Source: Candidatus Wallbacteria bacterium (GTDB taxonomy: Bacteria > Muiribacteriota > JAQTZZ01). Taken from it: 64,000 nucleotides of DNA. Made by a program: the position numbers and the translations under genes. Each line of letters starts with the position of its first letter. The stretch's first letter is position 1. Shown here piece by piece: positions 24,885 through 35,028 of the stretch. The notes under the pieces were generated by a model, which had not been told where the DNA came from, did not search any database, and saw nothing but the letters and a program-made list of their open reading frames with translations. The stretch spans positions 62,001 to 126,000 of the forward strand of contig JAQTZZ010000006.1 in assembly GCA_028687545.1 (NCBI GenBank). Direction: 5' to 3'.

Positions 24885-26774
24885 ATGGCAGATAATACCC
24901 CAGACATCAAAAAATTTATCGAAAACATCTCCTTTGAGAAATTGGAAGAAAAAATTCAGGAGATCCATTCTGCATTATCCTTTGAACAACAATACAAATT
25001 GATCAGGGACCTGATCGATCAGTTCGGCTCACAGCACTGGATTTATCGCAGAAAAGCCTCTCTCGCACTTACCACAATCAGAAAGAATGTTCTTAAACCT
25101 TTGATCAGCGCAATCACCACCACCGAGAATCTGGACATTATTTATTGGTCGATCAGAACGATGGTGGCTGTAGAAGATTTCGAGATTCTGGAAGTTTTCA
25201 CCAGATTTATCCAGACTGGGAATCAGAAGGTGCGGTTTTACACCATCCTGAATCTCCCACAGATCAAGAATCCCCTTAAACTCGAAATTCTGATCAAGGC
25301 TCTTTCCGATCCTGTCTGGAATCACAGAAAATTTGCTGCTGATGGTATTATGCAGATGGGGATGAATGCAGTTAAAATCTTGAATCAATATTACAAAGAT
25401 TCTCCTTTTGAGCAGAAATACTGGATCCTGAAATGCCTGGGAACGATTCTTGGGGATAAAGGGATCGAACCATTCCGGAAATTCATGGAAAAAGGGGACC
25501 GCGATTCCAAGTATTTTTCCATGACCGCACTGGCTGCGACTAGAGAGGAAAAAGCGATACCACTTTTACTCAGAAACCTGGATGATGCTGATCTGTATAC
25601 CAGGATTCAGGCTGCAGCTTATCTTGAGAGTTTCGGAGAGAAGGCAATCCCGTTTCTGGAGGAAGTTTCAGCCTATAATCTGAAACCGGAGACAAAGCAG
25701 ATTCTATGCAAGATCATCGCCAGAATCCTGCACGATGAAGCTGTGCCTTTGTTCCGGAAAATGCTTGGTAAACTGCGTTCCGACTCCCCGCGCGAGGAGA
25801 AGATACTGATTGTGGAAGCTCTCGGGGAAACCGGATCCAGAGAAGGAGTAAAACTTCTGCTTGAATTACTGGCAGATGACAGCTGGCTGGTCAAAATAGA
25901 GGTGGTCAGGGCAGCAGGATTTATTGCCAATCTGATTCCCGAAGAGACAGTGTCGTTACTGTCAGCATATTTTGCTGCAGAGAACGAGGAAATCTGTCCC
26001 TGGATACTCAAGATCGCCGAAGAAGCGGCGCTGCCGTTCCTGGAAATATATCAGAATTACTACAAAGTACGCAGCCAGGCTATCAGATTGAACATCATCC
26101 AGTCCATTTCACAGCTCCCGCAATCCAGGTTCAGCAACAGATTGCAGGAACTGCTGTTATCTGCTCTGGCCGATCCATACTGGCCCATCCGCCAGAAGAG
26201 CAGTGAAATTCTGATCAACCTGGGTTCGATGGTGATCTTTCCTCTGCTGGAACTGGCTGCAAAGAAGAAGGACCGGGACACTTGCTACTGGGCGCAGCTG
26301 ACACTTCAGAGAATCAACCCTGAGGGCAACAGGGCATTGACCAATTTTTTACGGGAGAATGGTTTGAAGGATCTGGTGGAACTTTCCCAACCAGCCGCAT
26401 CCGAAACCAAGCGGGATTCCCTTGCTGAAATGAAATCCGTAGCTGATACCGGACCAGTGCAGCCGGGAGTGCCTGGACCGATTCTTCCTGAATCAGGGAT
26501 GATGGATTCCAGCCAGTTTGACGGCACTTCCAGCACCAGCTTTGGATCCACGTATACTGATCGCCAGGTCCGTCAATTTCTGCACGATCTTGAGTATTCT
26601 GATTTCGAGGAAGTGCGGCTCATGTCGCTGCAGAGTCTAAGCAAAATCAAACTGGACAAAAAGCATCTGAAAAGTATCAAGAAAGTCGTCAAAAAAATCT
26701 ATTCCACTGCGACACCGGAAATGAAACGATCTCTGGATGAAGCGATCAATGTGATATTTCCGCCGAATCAGTGA
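24885..26774 (+). CDS. HEAT-repeat protein, function unknown
   Basis: Soluble protein of about 629 aa built from alpha-helical HEAT/PBS-lyase-like repeats. Recurrent units resemble A-LG-I-D--A-P-L---L-D-------R--AA--L, for example AIPLLLRNLDDADLYTRIQA and GVKLLLELLADDSWLVKIEV. A proline/serine-rich linker (about 530-565) precedes a final helical segment. There are no enzymatic motifs; such proteins are usually scaffolds. An ORF extends upstream to 24825, but those codons lie in the palindrome, so the ATG at 24885 (MADNTPDIKK) is preferred; the preceding sequence AAAAGAAAAA is a poor ribosome site. A terminator follows. Confidence 0.75.
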   Translation: MADNTPDIKKFIENISFEKLEEKIQEIHSALSFEQQYKLIRDLIDQFGSQHWIYRRKASLALTTIRKNVLKPLISAITTTENLDIIYWSIRTMVAVEDFEILEVFTRFIQTGNQKVRFYTILNLPQIKNPLKLEILIKALSDPVWNHRKFAADGIMQMGMNAVKILNQYYKDSPFEQKYWILKCLGTILGDKGIEPFRKFMEKGDRDSKYFSMTALAATREEKAIPLLLRNLDDADLYTRIQAAAYLESFGEKAIPFLEEVSAYNLKPETKQILCKIIARILHDEAVPLFRKMLGKLRSDSPREEKILIVEALGETGSREGVKLLLELLADDSWLVKIEVVRAAGFIANLIPEETVSLLSAYFAAENEEICPWILKIAEEAALPFLEIYQNYYKVRSQAIRLNIIQSISQLPQSRFSNRLQELLLSALADPYWPIRQKSSEILINLGSMVIFPLLELAAKKKDRDTCYWAQLTLQRINPEGNRALTNFLRENGLKDLVELSQPAASETKRDSLAEMKSVADTGPVQPGVPGPILPESGMMDSSQFDGTSSTSFGSTYTDRQVRQFLHDLEYSDFEEVRLMSLQSLSKIKLDKKHLKSIKKVVKKIYSTATPEMKRSLDEAINVIFPPNQ

Positions 26775-26791
26775 ATTCCAAAAGTTTGAAT

Positions 26792-26823
26792 AAAAAAAGT
26801 CCTGCTTTGGCAGGACTTTTCTT
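26792..26823. terminator. bidirectional intrinsic terminator
   Basis: AAAAAAAGTCCTGC-TTTG-GCAGGACTTTTCTT: a 7-8 bp GC-rich stem with a T-run on each strand, between the convergent HEAT-protein and xerD genes. Confidence 0.9.
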
Positions 26824-26840
26824 GGTGATTTGATTCTAAC

Positions 26841-27737
26841 TTAAGCTCTGGGATGTGTTTTGCTGTATACGTACCTCAAGCCCTTGCGGGTGAGGTGAGT
26901 ATAAATCTGGGTGGTGGTGATGTCGCTGTGCCCGAGCATTTCCTGCACTGAACGCAAGTCAGCATTGTTTTCCAGCAGATGGGTGGCGAAAGAATGGCGC
27001 AGTACATGTGGAGTGATGTTTTTCTGGATGTTGGCGCGTTCCGAGTATTTCTTGATCAGCTTCCAAAAACCCTGTCGGGTCATCCGCCGTCCCTGGCAGT
27101 TCAGGAAAAGCGCTTTGGGGTCGCGGTTCTTGTCGATCAGGGGGAAGGAGAGCGTTAAATAGCGTTTGAGAAAATGGATCGAGGTTTTTCCAACCGGGAC
27201 GATCCGTTCCTTATTGCCTTTACCCATGATCTTGACGAATTTTTCCTTTAGATTGACGGAATCATTATCCAGGCCCACGAGTTCGGATACGCGCATTCCG
27301 GTGGCATAAAGCAATTCCAGCATGGCTTTGTCGCGCAACTCATATTTCCGTCTCACCCGGGGCTGCTTCAACAACAATTCCACTTCCTCCACAGTCAGGA
27401 AGGAAGGCAGCCTGCGCTCGACTCTTGGAGTTTCCACTTCGCGGCTGATATCTTTTTCCAGCTGCTTTTCCTGGATCAAGAATTTGTAAAATGAACGGAT
27501 CGTGGTGATTGTACGGGTGATTGTAGTGGATTTTCTGCCCATATCGCGCAGGTGGGCGATGTAGTTTTCCAGATCGTCCCGGCTGATGTCATGAACAATG
27601 TGCTTCTTGAACTGCTCATTCATGAACTTGTCGAAATTTACCAGATCCCTGCTGTAACTCAGCTGGGAATTTGTAGCCAGCCCTTTTTCTATTGAGATGA
27701 AATTCAGATACTGCTCGATCGCTGTTTTAGTTTCCAT
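26841..27737 (-). CDS. xerD: tyrosine recombinase XerD/XerC
   Basis: Site-specific recombinase likely resolving chromosome dimers at dif. N-terminal SAM-like domain (residues 1-90), then the catalytic domain. Catalytic residues: Arg in YATGMRVSEL, Lys in GKGNKER, HVLRHSFATHLL, the His of LGHSDITTTQIYTH, and the nucleophile Tyr at about residue 279. At 298 aa it is the standard Xer length. XerC and XerD cannot be separated with confidence here; a single Xer is also possible. No adjacent mobile element genes are visible, so a housekeeping role is favoured over an integrase. Confidence 0.9.
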   Translation of the reverse strand: METKTAIEQYLNFISIEKGLATNSQLSYSRDLVNFDKFMNEQFKKHIVHDISRDDLENYIAHLRDMGRKSTTITRTITTIRSFYKFLIQEKQLEKDISREVETPRVERRLPSFLTVEEVELLLKQPRVRRKYELRDKAMLELLYATGMRVSELVGLDNDSVNLKEKFVKIMGKGNKERIVPVGKTSIHFLKRYLTLSFPLIDKNRDPKALFLNCQGRRMTRQGFWKLIKKYSERANIQKNITPHVLRHSFATHLLENNADLRSVQEMLGHSDITTTQIYTHLTRKGLRYVYSKTHPRA

Positions 27738-27795
27738 GTTAGCTCCCTTCGTTTTAGTAATTCCTGTAATTCGTCAATTGTTCGACCCTAGGTGA

Positions 27796-27824
27796 ATTGT
27801 ACAAATACTACCATAAATTGTCAA
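27796..27824 (-). promoter_or_regulatory. sigma-70-type promoter of xerD
   Basis: Perfect TTGACA (27819-27824 on the minus strand), 17-bp spacing, TACAAT (27796-27801). It lies about 60 bp before the xerD ATG, downstream of the tgt stop. Confidence 0.75.
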
Positions 27825-27839
27825 GCTGAAATAACTGGG

Positions 27840-27870
27840 AAACAGGAAATTTACGTAAATAATCCTGTTT
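27840..27870 (-). terminator. possible terminator after tgt
   Basis: AAACAGGA pairs with TCCTGTTT, with an inner palindrome ATTTACGTAAAT, immediately after the tgt stop. There is no extended T-run, so efficiency is doubtful. Confidence 0.45.
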
Positions 27871-27872
27871 GT

Positions 27873-30081
<2,209 letters not shown>

Positions 30082-30082
30082 G

Positions 30083-30676
30083 TCAGGAAATCCGTTTCAG
30101 CATAGAATTGTAAGCCTGGAGGCTGAGCGGAGAAATCCTGCGCCCTTCATCCAGCAGATAGCGTAGTTTATATTTTAGCACTTGCACAGACCAAATTAAA
30201 AGGCGTTCCTTTGAAGGCCTGGTGCTGCTTATTTCCCGGCGGAGGAGCAGGGCTTCCTTGAAGCTGCGGGTTTTTTCGCAGAAATCCGCGATCAGAAGGA
30301 TCTGCTGCAGCCGGCTCATCCCTCTGCAGCCTGTAGTGTGAAAAAAGATGGCTTTGTAGATGGCTCTGTCGAAACAGAAATTAGCGGCGACATGACGGGC
30401 GCCCAGCGGGCCATGGCTCAAAAGCGCACCCTTTTTCCATCTTTCGATGTCTCTGCCATCTTCAATGGCTGAAAATTTCTTAATTAATCTTTCCGGAAAA
30501 TCCCTGGCTATATCATGAGCCAGGCCGGCAAAACAAGCCTTTTCGAGCAGAATGGTTCCAAACGGTGCGGCTAGAGCTGCTGCCATTTCAGCGCATCCTT
30601 CAGAATGCAGCATCCGCTCTGGAGTGAGCAGCACTTTCAGCTCAGAGCGAAGTTCTTCAGTCTTCAAAATATTCAA
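30083..30676 (-). CDS. yqeK: HD-domain phosphohydrolase YqeK
   Basis: YqeK family HD hydrolase; characterised members split Ap4A symmetrically. Metal-binding pattern: LHSEG, GLAHDIARD (the HD), LSHGPLGA, HTTG, LLIADFCE. At 197 aa it fits. It sits between obgE and LCP in a block where yqeK usually neighbours nadD. It overlaps the end of obgE by 20 bp. Confidence 0.88.
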   Translation of the reverse strand: MNILKTEELRSELKVLLTPERMLHSEGCAEMAAALAAPFGTILLEKACFAGLAHDIARDFPERLIKKFSAIEDGRDIERWKKGALLSHGPLGARHVAANFCFDRAIYKAIFFHTTGCRGMSRLQQILLIADFCEKTRSFKEALLLRREISSTRPSKERLLIWSVQVLKYKLRYLLDEGRRISPLSLQAYNSMLKRIS

Positions 30677-31913
30677 ATCCGAATTTTCCGATGTTTACAG
30701 TCTCTCCCGGTTTGATCCCGAGCTCCTTCAGCTGAGAGATCACGCCCTTTTCCACCAGAAAGTTGTAAAACCATTCCATGGCGAATTTGTTTTGAAAATC
30801 GATGCGGATTGCCACCCGTTCGATCTTGGACCCCTTGATCACAAACACCTTCCCGTTCTTGAAAACTTTGAGAGGAGTCTCATTTTCTTCAAGTCTGTAA
30901 ACCTTGTATTCCTGTTCTTCAACCGGTTCGGTAATCTCGGACAGTCTGGTGGAAAGAAAATACAGCAGCTCTTTCAGTCCCTTCTTAGCTACAGCGGAAA
31001 TTCTGAAGCAGGGCCAGCCGTTCTTTTTGCAGAATTTTTCCAGTTTGACAAGCTGTTTTTCGTCGGGTGCCAGGTCCAGTTTGCTGATTGCAACCGCCTG
31101 GGATTTCTTCAGAAGTTCCGGCTTGTAATATTCGAGCTCGCTCAGGATGATTTTAAGACGCGTCACCAGGTCTGGCTCGCTCCCGTCGATGAGGTGCAGG
31201 ATGACTCTCGTGCGTTCCACGTGCCGCAGGAAGCGGTCTCCCAGCCCATGTCCATCGTGGGCTCCTTCAATCAATCCCGGGATATCTGCCACAGTGAAGC
31301 TTGAATCTTCCAGTTTGACTACGCCCAGGTTCGGTACGAGCGTAGTGAAGGGATAGTCGGCCACCTTGGCCTTGCAGTTTGAAATCGCATTGATCAGGGT
31401 GGATTTTCCGGCGTTCGGGAATCCGACAATGCCTACATCTGCCAGAAGCTTGAGTTCCAGCCTGATCCAGAAACCTGCACCAGGTTCCCCTTTTTCGGAA
31501 AATCTGGGCGCCCTGCGGCTGTCAGAAAGGAATCTGGCGTTTCCCCTTCCTCCTCTTCCACCTTTCGCAAGCAACTGCACCTGGCCGTCTGTCACAAGAT
31601 CCGCCAGTAGTTCGCCCTGCTCGCTGAATACTGTTGTACCGGCCGGGACGATGATCGTCATGTCTTCAGCGCTTTTTCCGGTTTTGTTGGAGCCTTTGCC
31701 GTGTGCGCCGTTTTTCGCTGTATAGTGTATCTGATAATGCAGGTCAATCAGTGTTTTAAGGTGGCGGGAGGCTTTCAGATGGATGCTTCCTCCGTCACCG
31801 CCGTCACCGCCGTCAGGCCCGCCGCGGGGGACGCATTTTTCCCTGCGGAATGATACGCAGCCGTTTCCGCCTGTGCCTGCCTGCAAATGGACTTTTACTT
31901 CATCTATGAACAT
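30657..31913 (-). CDS. obgE: GTPase ObgE/CgtA with C-terminal OCT domain
   Basis: Essential GTPase in 50S ribosome assembly and stress control. Glycine-rich Obg fold at residues 1-158 (GGNGCVSFRREKCVPRGGPD, GGDGGDGGS). The G domain has GFPNAGKST, DIPGLIEGAHDGHGLG and ISKLDL where NKxD is usual. The C-terminal OCT domain is about residues 335-418. GAGGTACC precedes the ATG. SKLD instead of NKLD is a mild departure. Lies between nadD and yqeK. Confidence 0.97.
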   Translation of the reverse strand: MFIDEVKVHLQAGTGGNGCVSFRREKCVPRGGPDGGDGGDGGSIHLKASRHLKTLIDLHYQIHYTAKNGAHGKGSNKTGKSAEDMTIIVPAGTTVFSEQGELLADLVTDGQVQLLAKGGRGGRGNARFLSDSRRAPRFSEKGEPGAGFWIRLELKLLADVGIVGFPNAGKSTLINAISNCKAKVADYPFTTLVPNLGVVKLEDSSFTVADIPGLIEGAHDGHGLGDRFLRHVERTRVILHLIDGSEPDLVTRLKIILSELEYYKPELLKKSQAVAISKLDLAPDEKQLVKLEKFCKKNGWPCFRISAVAKKGLKELLYFLSTRLSEITEPVEEQEYKVYRLEENETPLKVFKNGKVFVIKGSKIERVAIRIDFQNKFAMEWFYNFLVEKGVISQLKELGIKPGETVNIGKFGFEYFED

Positions 31914-31943
31914 GGTACCTCTTGCTAAATATTTTGTAGAGCC

Positions 31944-32492
31944 TTATATATACAAACCATTTTTTTTAATGTACTTCAGGGTTTCTGCGGGGACCATTCT
32001 TGTTACAGGTTCACCGTTTTTTAATTTTTTCCTGATCTGTGTAGAGGAAACAGGACAGGAAAAAGGGAGCACAGGATATTGTTCTGCAGAGCGTTTCCCT
32101 CTGGAGATCAGCACGATCTGGCACAGTTTTTCGAGCTCCTGAAAACGATGCCAGCGCTTGAACTGTGAAAGATTGTCAGTGCCAGCCAGCAGGTAAAACT
32201 TCCCTCCCGGGAAGATTTTGTGGAGATGCACGAGCGTGTCATAGGTATAGCTTTTTCCAGGATGCTGAAGCTCGAAATCGGACAGAAAAAAAGTGTCTTC
32301 TTTTCTCAATGCAAGTGCCAGCATCACAAATCTATGCCGGATATCAGCAGGAAGAGTCGATTTCAGCGGATTCTGATAGGCAGGAATGAAAAGAATACGA
32401 TCAAGAGCCAGTTTTTTTTGGGCTTTTCTGGCCAGCAGCAAATGACCCCTGTGGACAGGGTCAAAACTGCCTCCCAGCACGCCAATTTTCAT
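31944..32492 (-). CDS. nadD: nicotinate-nucleotide adenylyltransferase
   Basis: Joins nicotinate mononucleotide with ATP in NAD synthesis. It has the nucleotidyl-transferase motif GGSFDPVHRGH at residues 7-17 and the second motif SSTQIRKKL near the end. At 182 aa it is slightly short but complete. It lies between rpmA and obgE, 12 bp after rpmA. In many genomes nadD follows obgE, so the order is rearranged. Confidence 0.95.
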   Translation of the reverse strand: MKIGVLGGSFDPVHRGHLLLARKAQKKLALDRILFIPAYQNPLKSTLPADIRHRFVMLALALRKEDTFFLSDFELQHPGKSYTYDTLVHLHKIFPGGKFYLLAGTDNLSQFKRWHRFQELEKLCQIVLISRGKRSAEQYPVLPFSCPVSSTQIRKKLKNGEPVTRMVPAETLKYIKKNGLYI

Positions 32493-32504
32493 TCACCAGG
32501 TGAA

Positions 32505-32765
32505 TTATGCATCCTTGGGGAGCACATGGACATAGCGCCTGCCGTCCCGTTTGGCCTGGTACTTGACGATTCCATCAATCTTGGCGAACAGGGTGTAGTC
32601 TCCGCCGCATCCTACATTGGTGCCTGCGAAGAAATTGGTGCCCTTCTGTCTGACCAGGATGGAACCGGCTGTAACAAGCTGTCCGGCAAAACGCTTGGGT
32701 CCTAAATACTTTGGATGGCTGTCGCGACCGTTGCCTGAACTGCCGACGCCTTTCTTATGAGCCAT
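32505..32765 (-). CDS. rpmA: 50S ribosomal protein L27
   Basis: 86 aa; starts directly [20 protein letters not shown], with no N-terminal extension of the type LxLQFFA that Firmicutes remove with Prp. Its ATG lies inside the end of prp (11-bp overlap, ATGGCTCATAA). L27 reaches the peptidyl-transferase centre through this free N-terminus. Confidence 0.98.
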   Translation of the reverse strand: MAHKKGVGSSGNGRDSHPKYLGPKRFAGQLVTAGSILVRQKGTNFFAGTNVGCGGDYTLFAKIDGIVKYQAKRDGRRYVHVLPKDA

Positions 32766-33093
32766 TTGATCCTCCTTCTATTATCCTGAGATAATCTCCG
32801 TAATTCCTGCCGATCTCCCTTAAACCCAGTATCAGGCTGTCAAAGAGAAGGTCGGCTTTCAATCTTTCCGCTTCAGATAAATCCGCCTGAGGCATTGTGA
32901 TTGACAGGGAGTTGTTTTTCTTCCCCTCGACCACGACAGGTTCCAGGCTCAACAGTTCCCGCAGGCTGTTCAGGTATGTGAACACCAGCGCTGAAACCGC
33001 TGAACAGACTATATCCAAACCCTTGCCGGCAAACCCGGCATGTCCTTTTACAAGCACTAGATGGTTTTCCCGCTCGGTTTTCACCGTAATCAA
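32755..33093 (-). CDS. prp: ribosomal-processing cysteine protease Prp
   Basis: Small cysteine protease that in Firmicutes cleaves the N-terminal extension of L27. Catalytic His18 (VKGHAGFAG) and Cys30 ([11 protein letters not shown]) have the same spacing as in the S. aureus enzyme. At 112 aa it is normal. It sits between rplU and rpmA as usual. The L27 encoded next to it lacks the extension, so the substrate here may differ (see findings). Confidence 0.9.
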   Translation of the reverse strand: MITVKTERENHLVLVKGHAGFAGKGLDIVCSAVSALVFTYLNSLRELLSLEPVVVEGKKNNSLSITMPQADLSEAERLKADLLFDSLILGLREIGRNYGDYLRIIEGGSNGS

Positions 33094-33113
33094 TGCTTGG
33101 ACCTCTCACAGGA

Positions 33114-33425
33114 TCAGGCGATGATTTTCTCCACCATGATTCTGCTCAGGCTGTGGCGGAATCCCCTTTTCACATGGGAGTCCTTTCTGCGGCGGTACTT
33201 GAAGGAAGTGACCTTCCTGTCCTTGAAGTTCTTCACGATTTTTCCCACAACCTTGGTTTTTTCAAGGTATGGTGTGCCGAACTCCAGCTTGCCGTCCCTG
33301 TTGACCATCAGGACGCGGTCGAGCTCGATCTTCTCTTCCGCTTCGTAAGGCTGCAGGTCAACGTCGAACCACTTGCCTTCCTCGACCTTGTACTGCTTGT
33401 TTCCACACTCTACTATAGCGTACAT
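33114..33425 (-). CDS. rplU: 50S ribosomal protein L21
   Basis: MYAIVECGNKQYKVEEG is the canonical L21 start; KYRRRKDSHVKRGFRH is typical of the C-terminal RNA-binding part. The ATG at 33425 has AAGGAGG at the right distance; an ORF extends to 33476 but is not supported. First gene of the rplU-prp-rpmA-nadD-obgE-yqeK series. Confidence 0.97.
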   Translation of the reverse strand: MYAIVECGNKQYKVEEGKWFDVDLQPYEAEEKIELDRVLMVNRDGKLEFGTPYLEKTKVVGKIVKNFKDRKVTSFKYRRRKDSHVKRGFRHSLSRIMVEKIIA

Positions 33426-33478
33426 ACACGCCTCCTTATATAATGAAAAAACGGTATTTCCCACGCGGGTAAGCAAAA

Positions 33479-33507
33479 GACTAAAGGATGGAGCTCAGTA
33501 TTGTCAA
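33479..33507 (-). promoter_or_regulatory. promoter of the rplU operon
   Basis: Perfect TTGACA (33502-33507), 17-bp spacer, TTAGTC (33479-33484; weak -10). The -35 abuts the T-run of the preceding terminator. About 50 bp of leader precede rplU and could hold an L21 autoregulatory structure (CCCGCGTGGG hairpin). Confidence 0.55.
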
Positions 33508-33543
33508 GAAAAAACGTGGGACCGGGCTGCCGGTCAGCCGGTC
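33507..33543 (-). terminator. intrinsic terminator after the HEAT-protein gene
   Basis: On the minus strand GACCGGCTG pairs with CAGCCCGGTC (one bulged base), followed by CCACGTTTTTTC. It is placed right after the stop of the HEAT-protein gene at 33548. Confidence 0.75.
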
Positions 33544-33547
33544 ATGA

Positions 33548-34663
33548 TTACTTTTGAATTCTGGCAAGGCCCTTGAGCGCGAAGTATCTGAGCACAGGGT
33601 GATCGGTCTTTGCGATTTCTAAAAGCACACGCGTATATTCTTTCCTCGGGAAATTCAGCATATCCACCAGGGCCTGGCGCTTCTGGTGAAAATCCCCGTT
33701 TTTCGCCTGCTGGATCAGCTTCTCATGTTCAGTCTTAGGAAGTTCAGGCACTTTCTCAGACAATTCCTGCGCCCTGTCGATCAGGTGCTTTTCAGTCACC
33801 TTTTTTTCCAGGATTTTCAGTTCATCCACCTGGGCATCCTTGATCATGGCTGAAATGGTATTCAGATTTTTTACCGACAGTTCACGCAGGGTATCGTTGA
33901 TCCGTTTGCGCAGGCTCTCGGTCTTGGCCTTGCGCAGGAGCTCGATCAGGCAGAAGCGGATTTCATCGTCTGCGATTTTGGTCTGGGAGAGAAAATAGAG
34001 CACGCTTTCCAGCTGCCAGGTTTCGTTCGAACACAGCATGGACTTGATGGTGGTTAGTATATCCATTTCTTTATAATCTACAAGCGCTTTGGCCACGTTG
34101 ATCTTGACCCTGGGGCTTTCATCCTTGAGCAGGGGTATGATCAGCGGATAGATTTTCACAGTGTTCATGGCCGAAAGAGCTTCCACGGTATTGGCGCGGA
34201 TCCGGGAATCATTATGACGCAGGAAATCTTTCAGGGACGGAATTTCATTCATTCCGCCCAGCAGTCCCAGCCCTTTGACGATGGTGGCGATCACATAGTT
34301 GTTTTTTTCATTTTTCAGCCGTTCTCTCAGATCAGGGAGGTATTCTTTCCTGTCATTGATTGTGAGATTCTGGATTGCCTTGATCCTTTTCCAGGGATCA
34401 TCGGAAACAAGCAGATTGACGATGGAATTCCGATCCAGGTTTCCCTTCCCATGGTCCAGACTGGATGGCTCGATCCGGAATTTATCCTTGAGAATTTCAA
34501 TGCCTTTGCGGGCCAGATAGTATAATTCGCTGGAAGTTCTTTCGCAGGTGAATTTTTCCAGATCCCTGATCGAGGCGATGTCGCCGTTTTTAATCAGATC
34601 CTTGAGTGCATTTCTCTGCGCCTGGGGGTTTTTCGAATTGAGTTCAGTTTGTTCCGCTGCCAT
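33548..34663 (-). CDS. HEAT-repeat protein, function unknown
   Basis: 371-aa soluble helical-repeat protein. Units such as LPDLRERLKNEKNNYVIATI and IPSLKDFLRHNDSRIRANTV show HEAT spacing. There is no signal peptide or catalytic motif. The start overlaps ftsB by 20 bp, so it belongs to the dciA-remB-gyrB-gyrA-ftsB transcript. It is similar in style to the protein at 24885 but shorter; whether they are paralogues needs alignment. Confidence 0.7.
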   Translation of the reverse strand: MAAEQTELNSKNPQAQRNALKDLIKNGDIASIRDLEKFTCERTSSELYYLARKGIEILKDKFRIEPSSLDHGKGNLDRNSIVNLLVSDDPWKRIKAIQNLTINDRKEYLPDLRERLKNEKNNYVIATIVKGLGLLGGMNEIPSLKDFLRHNDSRIRANTVEALSAMNTVKIYPLIIPLLKDESPRVKINVAKALVDYKEMDILTTIKSMLCSNETWQLESVLYFLSQTKIADDEIRFCLIELLRKAKTESLRKRINDTLRELSVKNLNTISAMIKDAQVDELKILEKKVTEKHLIDRAQELSEKVPELPKTEHEKLIQQAKNGDFHQKRQALVDMLNFPRKEYTRVLLEIAKTDHPVLRYFALKGLARIQK

Positions 34664-35018
34664 CAGGTACCTTTTCCTTCTGATCCACGATCCGGATCAC
34701 TTTTTCACCTTTTTTGATGAGTTTGAGCTTTTCCCTCGCCAGTCTCTCCACGCCCTCATCAGTTTTAATTTCGGCAATTTTCTTCTCCAGTTCAATTATT
34801 TTTTCGCGCAGAACCTGATTTTCCTCGATTTTTTTCTGGACCATGGCTTGATTGGCCTTGATTTCATCGAATCTGTTTTTGAACAGGATGCAGACGGCCA
34901 GGATAAAAATTATGCCGAAAAGCACTATGATTTTCTGTGTGAGCACGATCCGGATTTTTCTGGATTCCTGGGGAGATTTTCCTGGCGTCAGGGAAAAATC
35001 CTTGAATTTCATAATCAT
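34644..35018 (-). CDS. ftsB: FtsB/DivIC-type septum formation protein
   Basis: Bitopic division protein: a short basic cytoplasmic N-terminus, one membrane helix (about residues 28-47), a coiled coil (50-90), then the family segment DEGVERLAREKLKLIKKGE. It scaffolds FtsL/FtsQ in the divisome. At 124 aa it is typical. FtsB and DivIC cannot be told apart by sequence alone. It starts 10 bp after gyrA. Confidence 0.85.
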   Translation of the reverse strand: MIMKFKDFSLTPGKSPQESRKIRIVLTQKIIVLFGIIFILAVCILFKNRFDEIKANQAMVQKKIEENQVLREKIIELEKKIAEIKTDEGVERLAREKLKLIKKGEKVIRIVDQKEKVPDGSGTN

Positions 35019-35028
35019 TCAAGAACTC

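Noticed and set aside
26841-27737. The tyrosine recombinase as the integrase of a mobile island
   Set aside because: Its length and motifs fit housekeeping XerC/D, it has its own good promoter, and no att repeats or phage genes flank it.
32755-33093. prp as a misread pseudogene
   Set aside because: Both catalytic residues, length and overlaps with neighbours are intact, so it is treated as functional.
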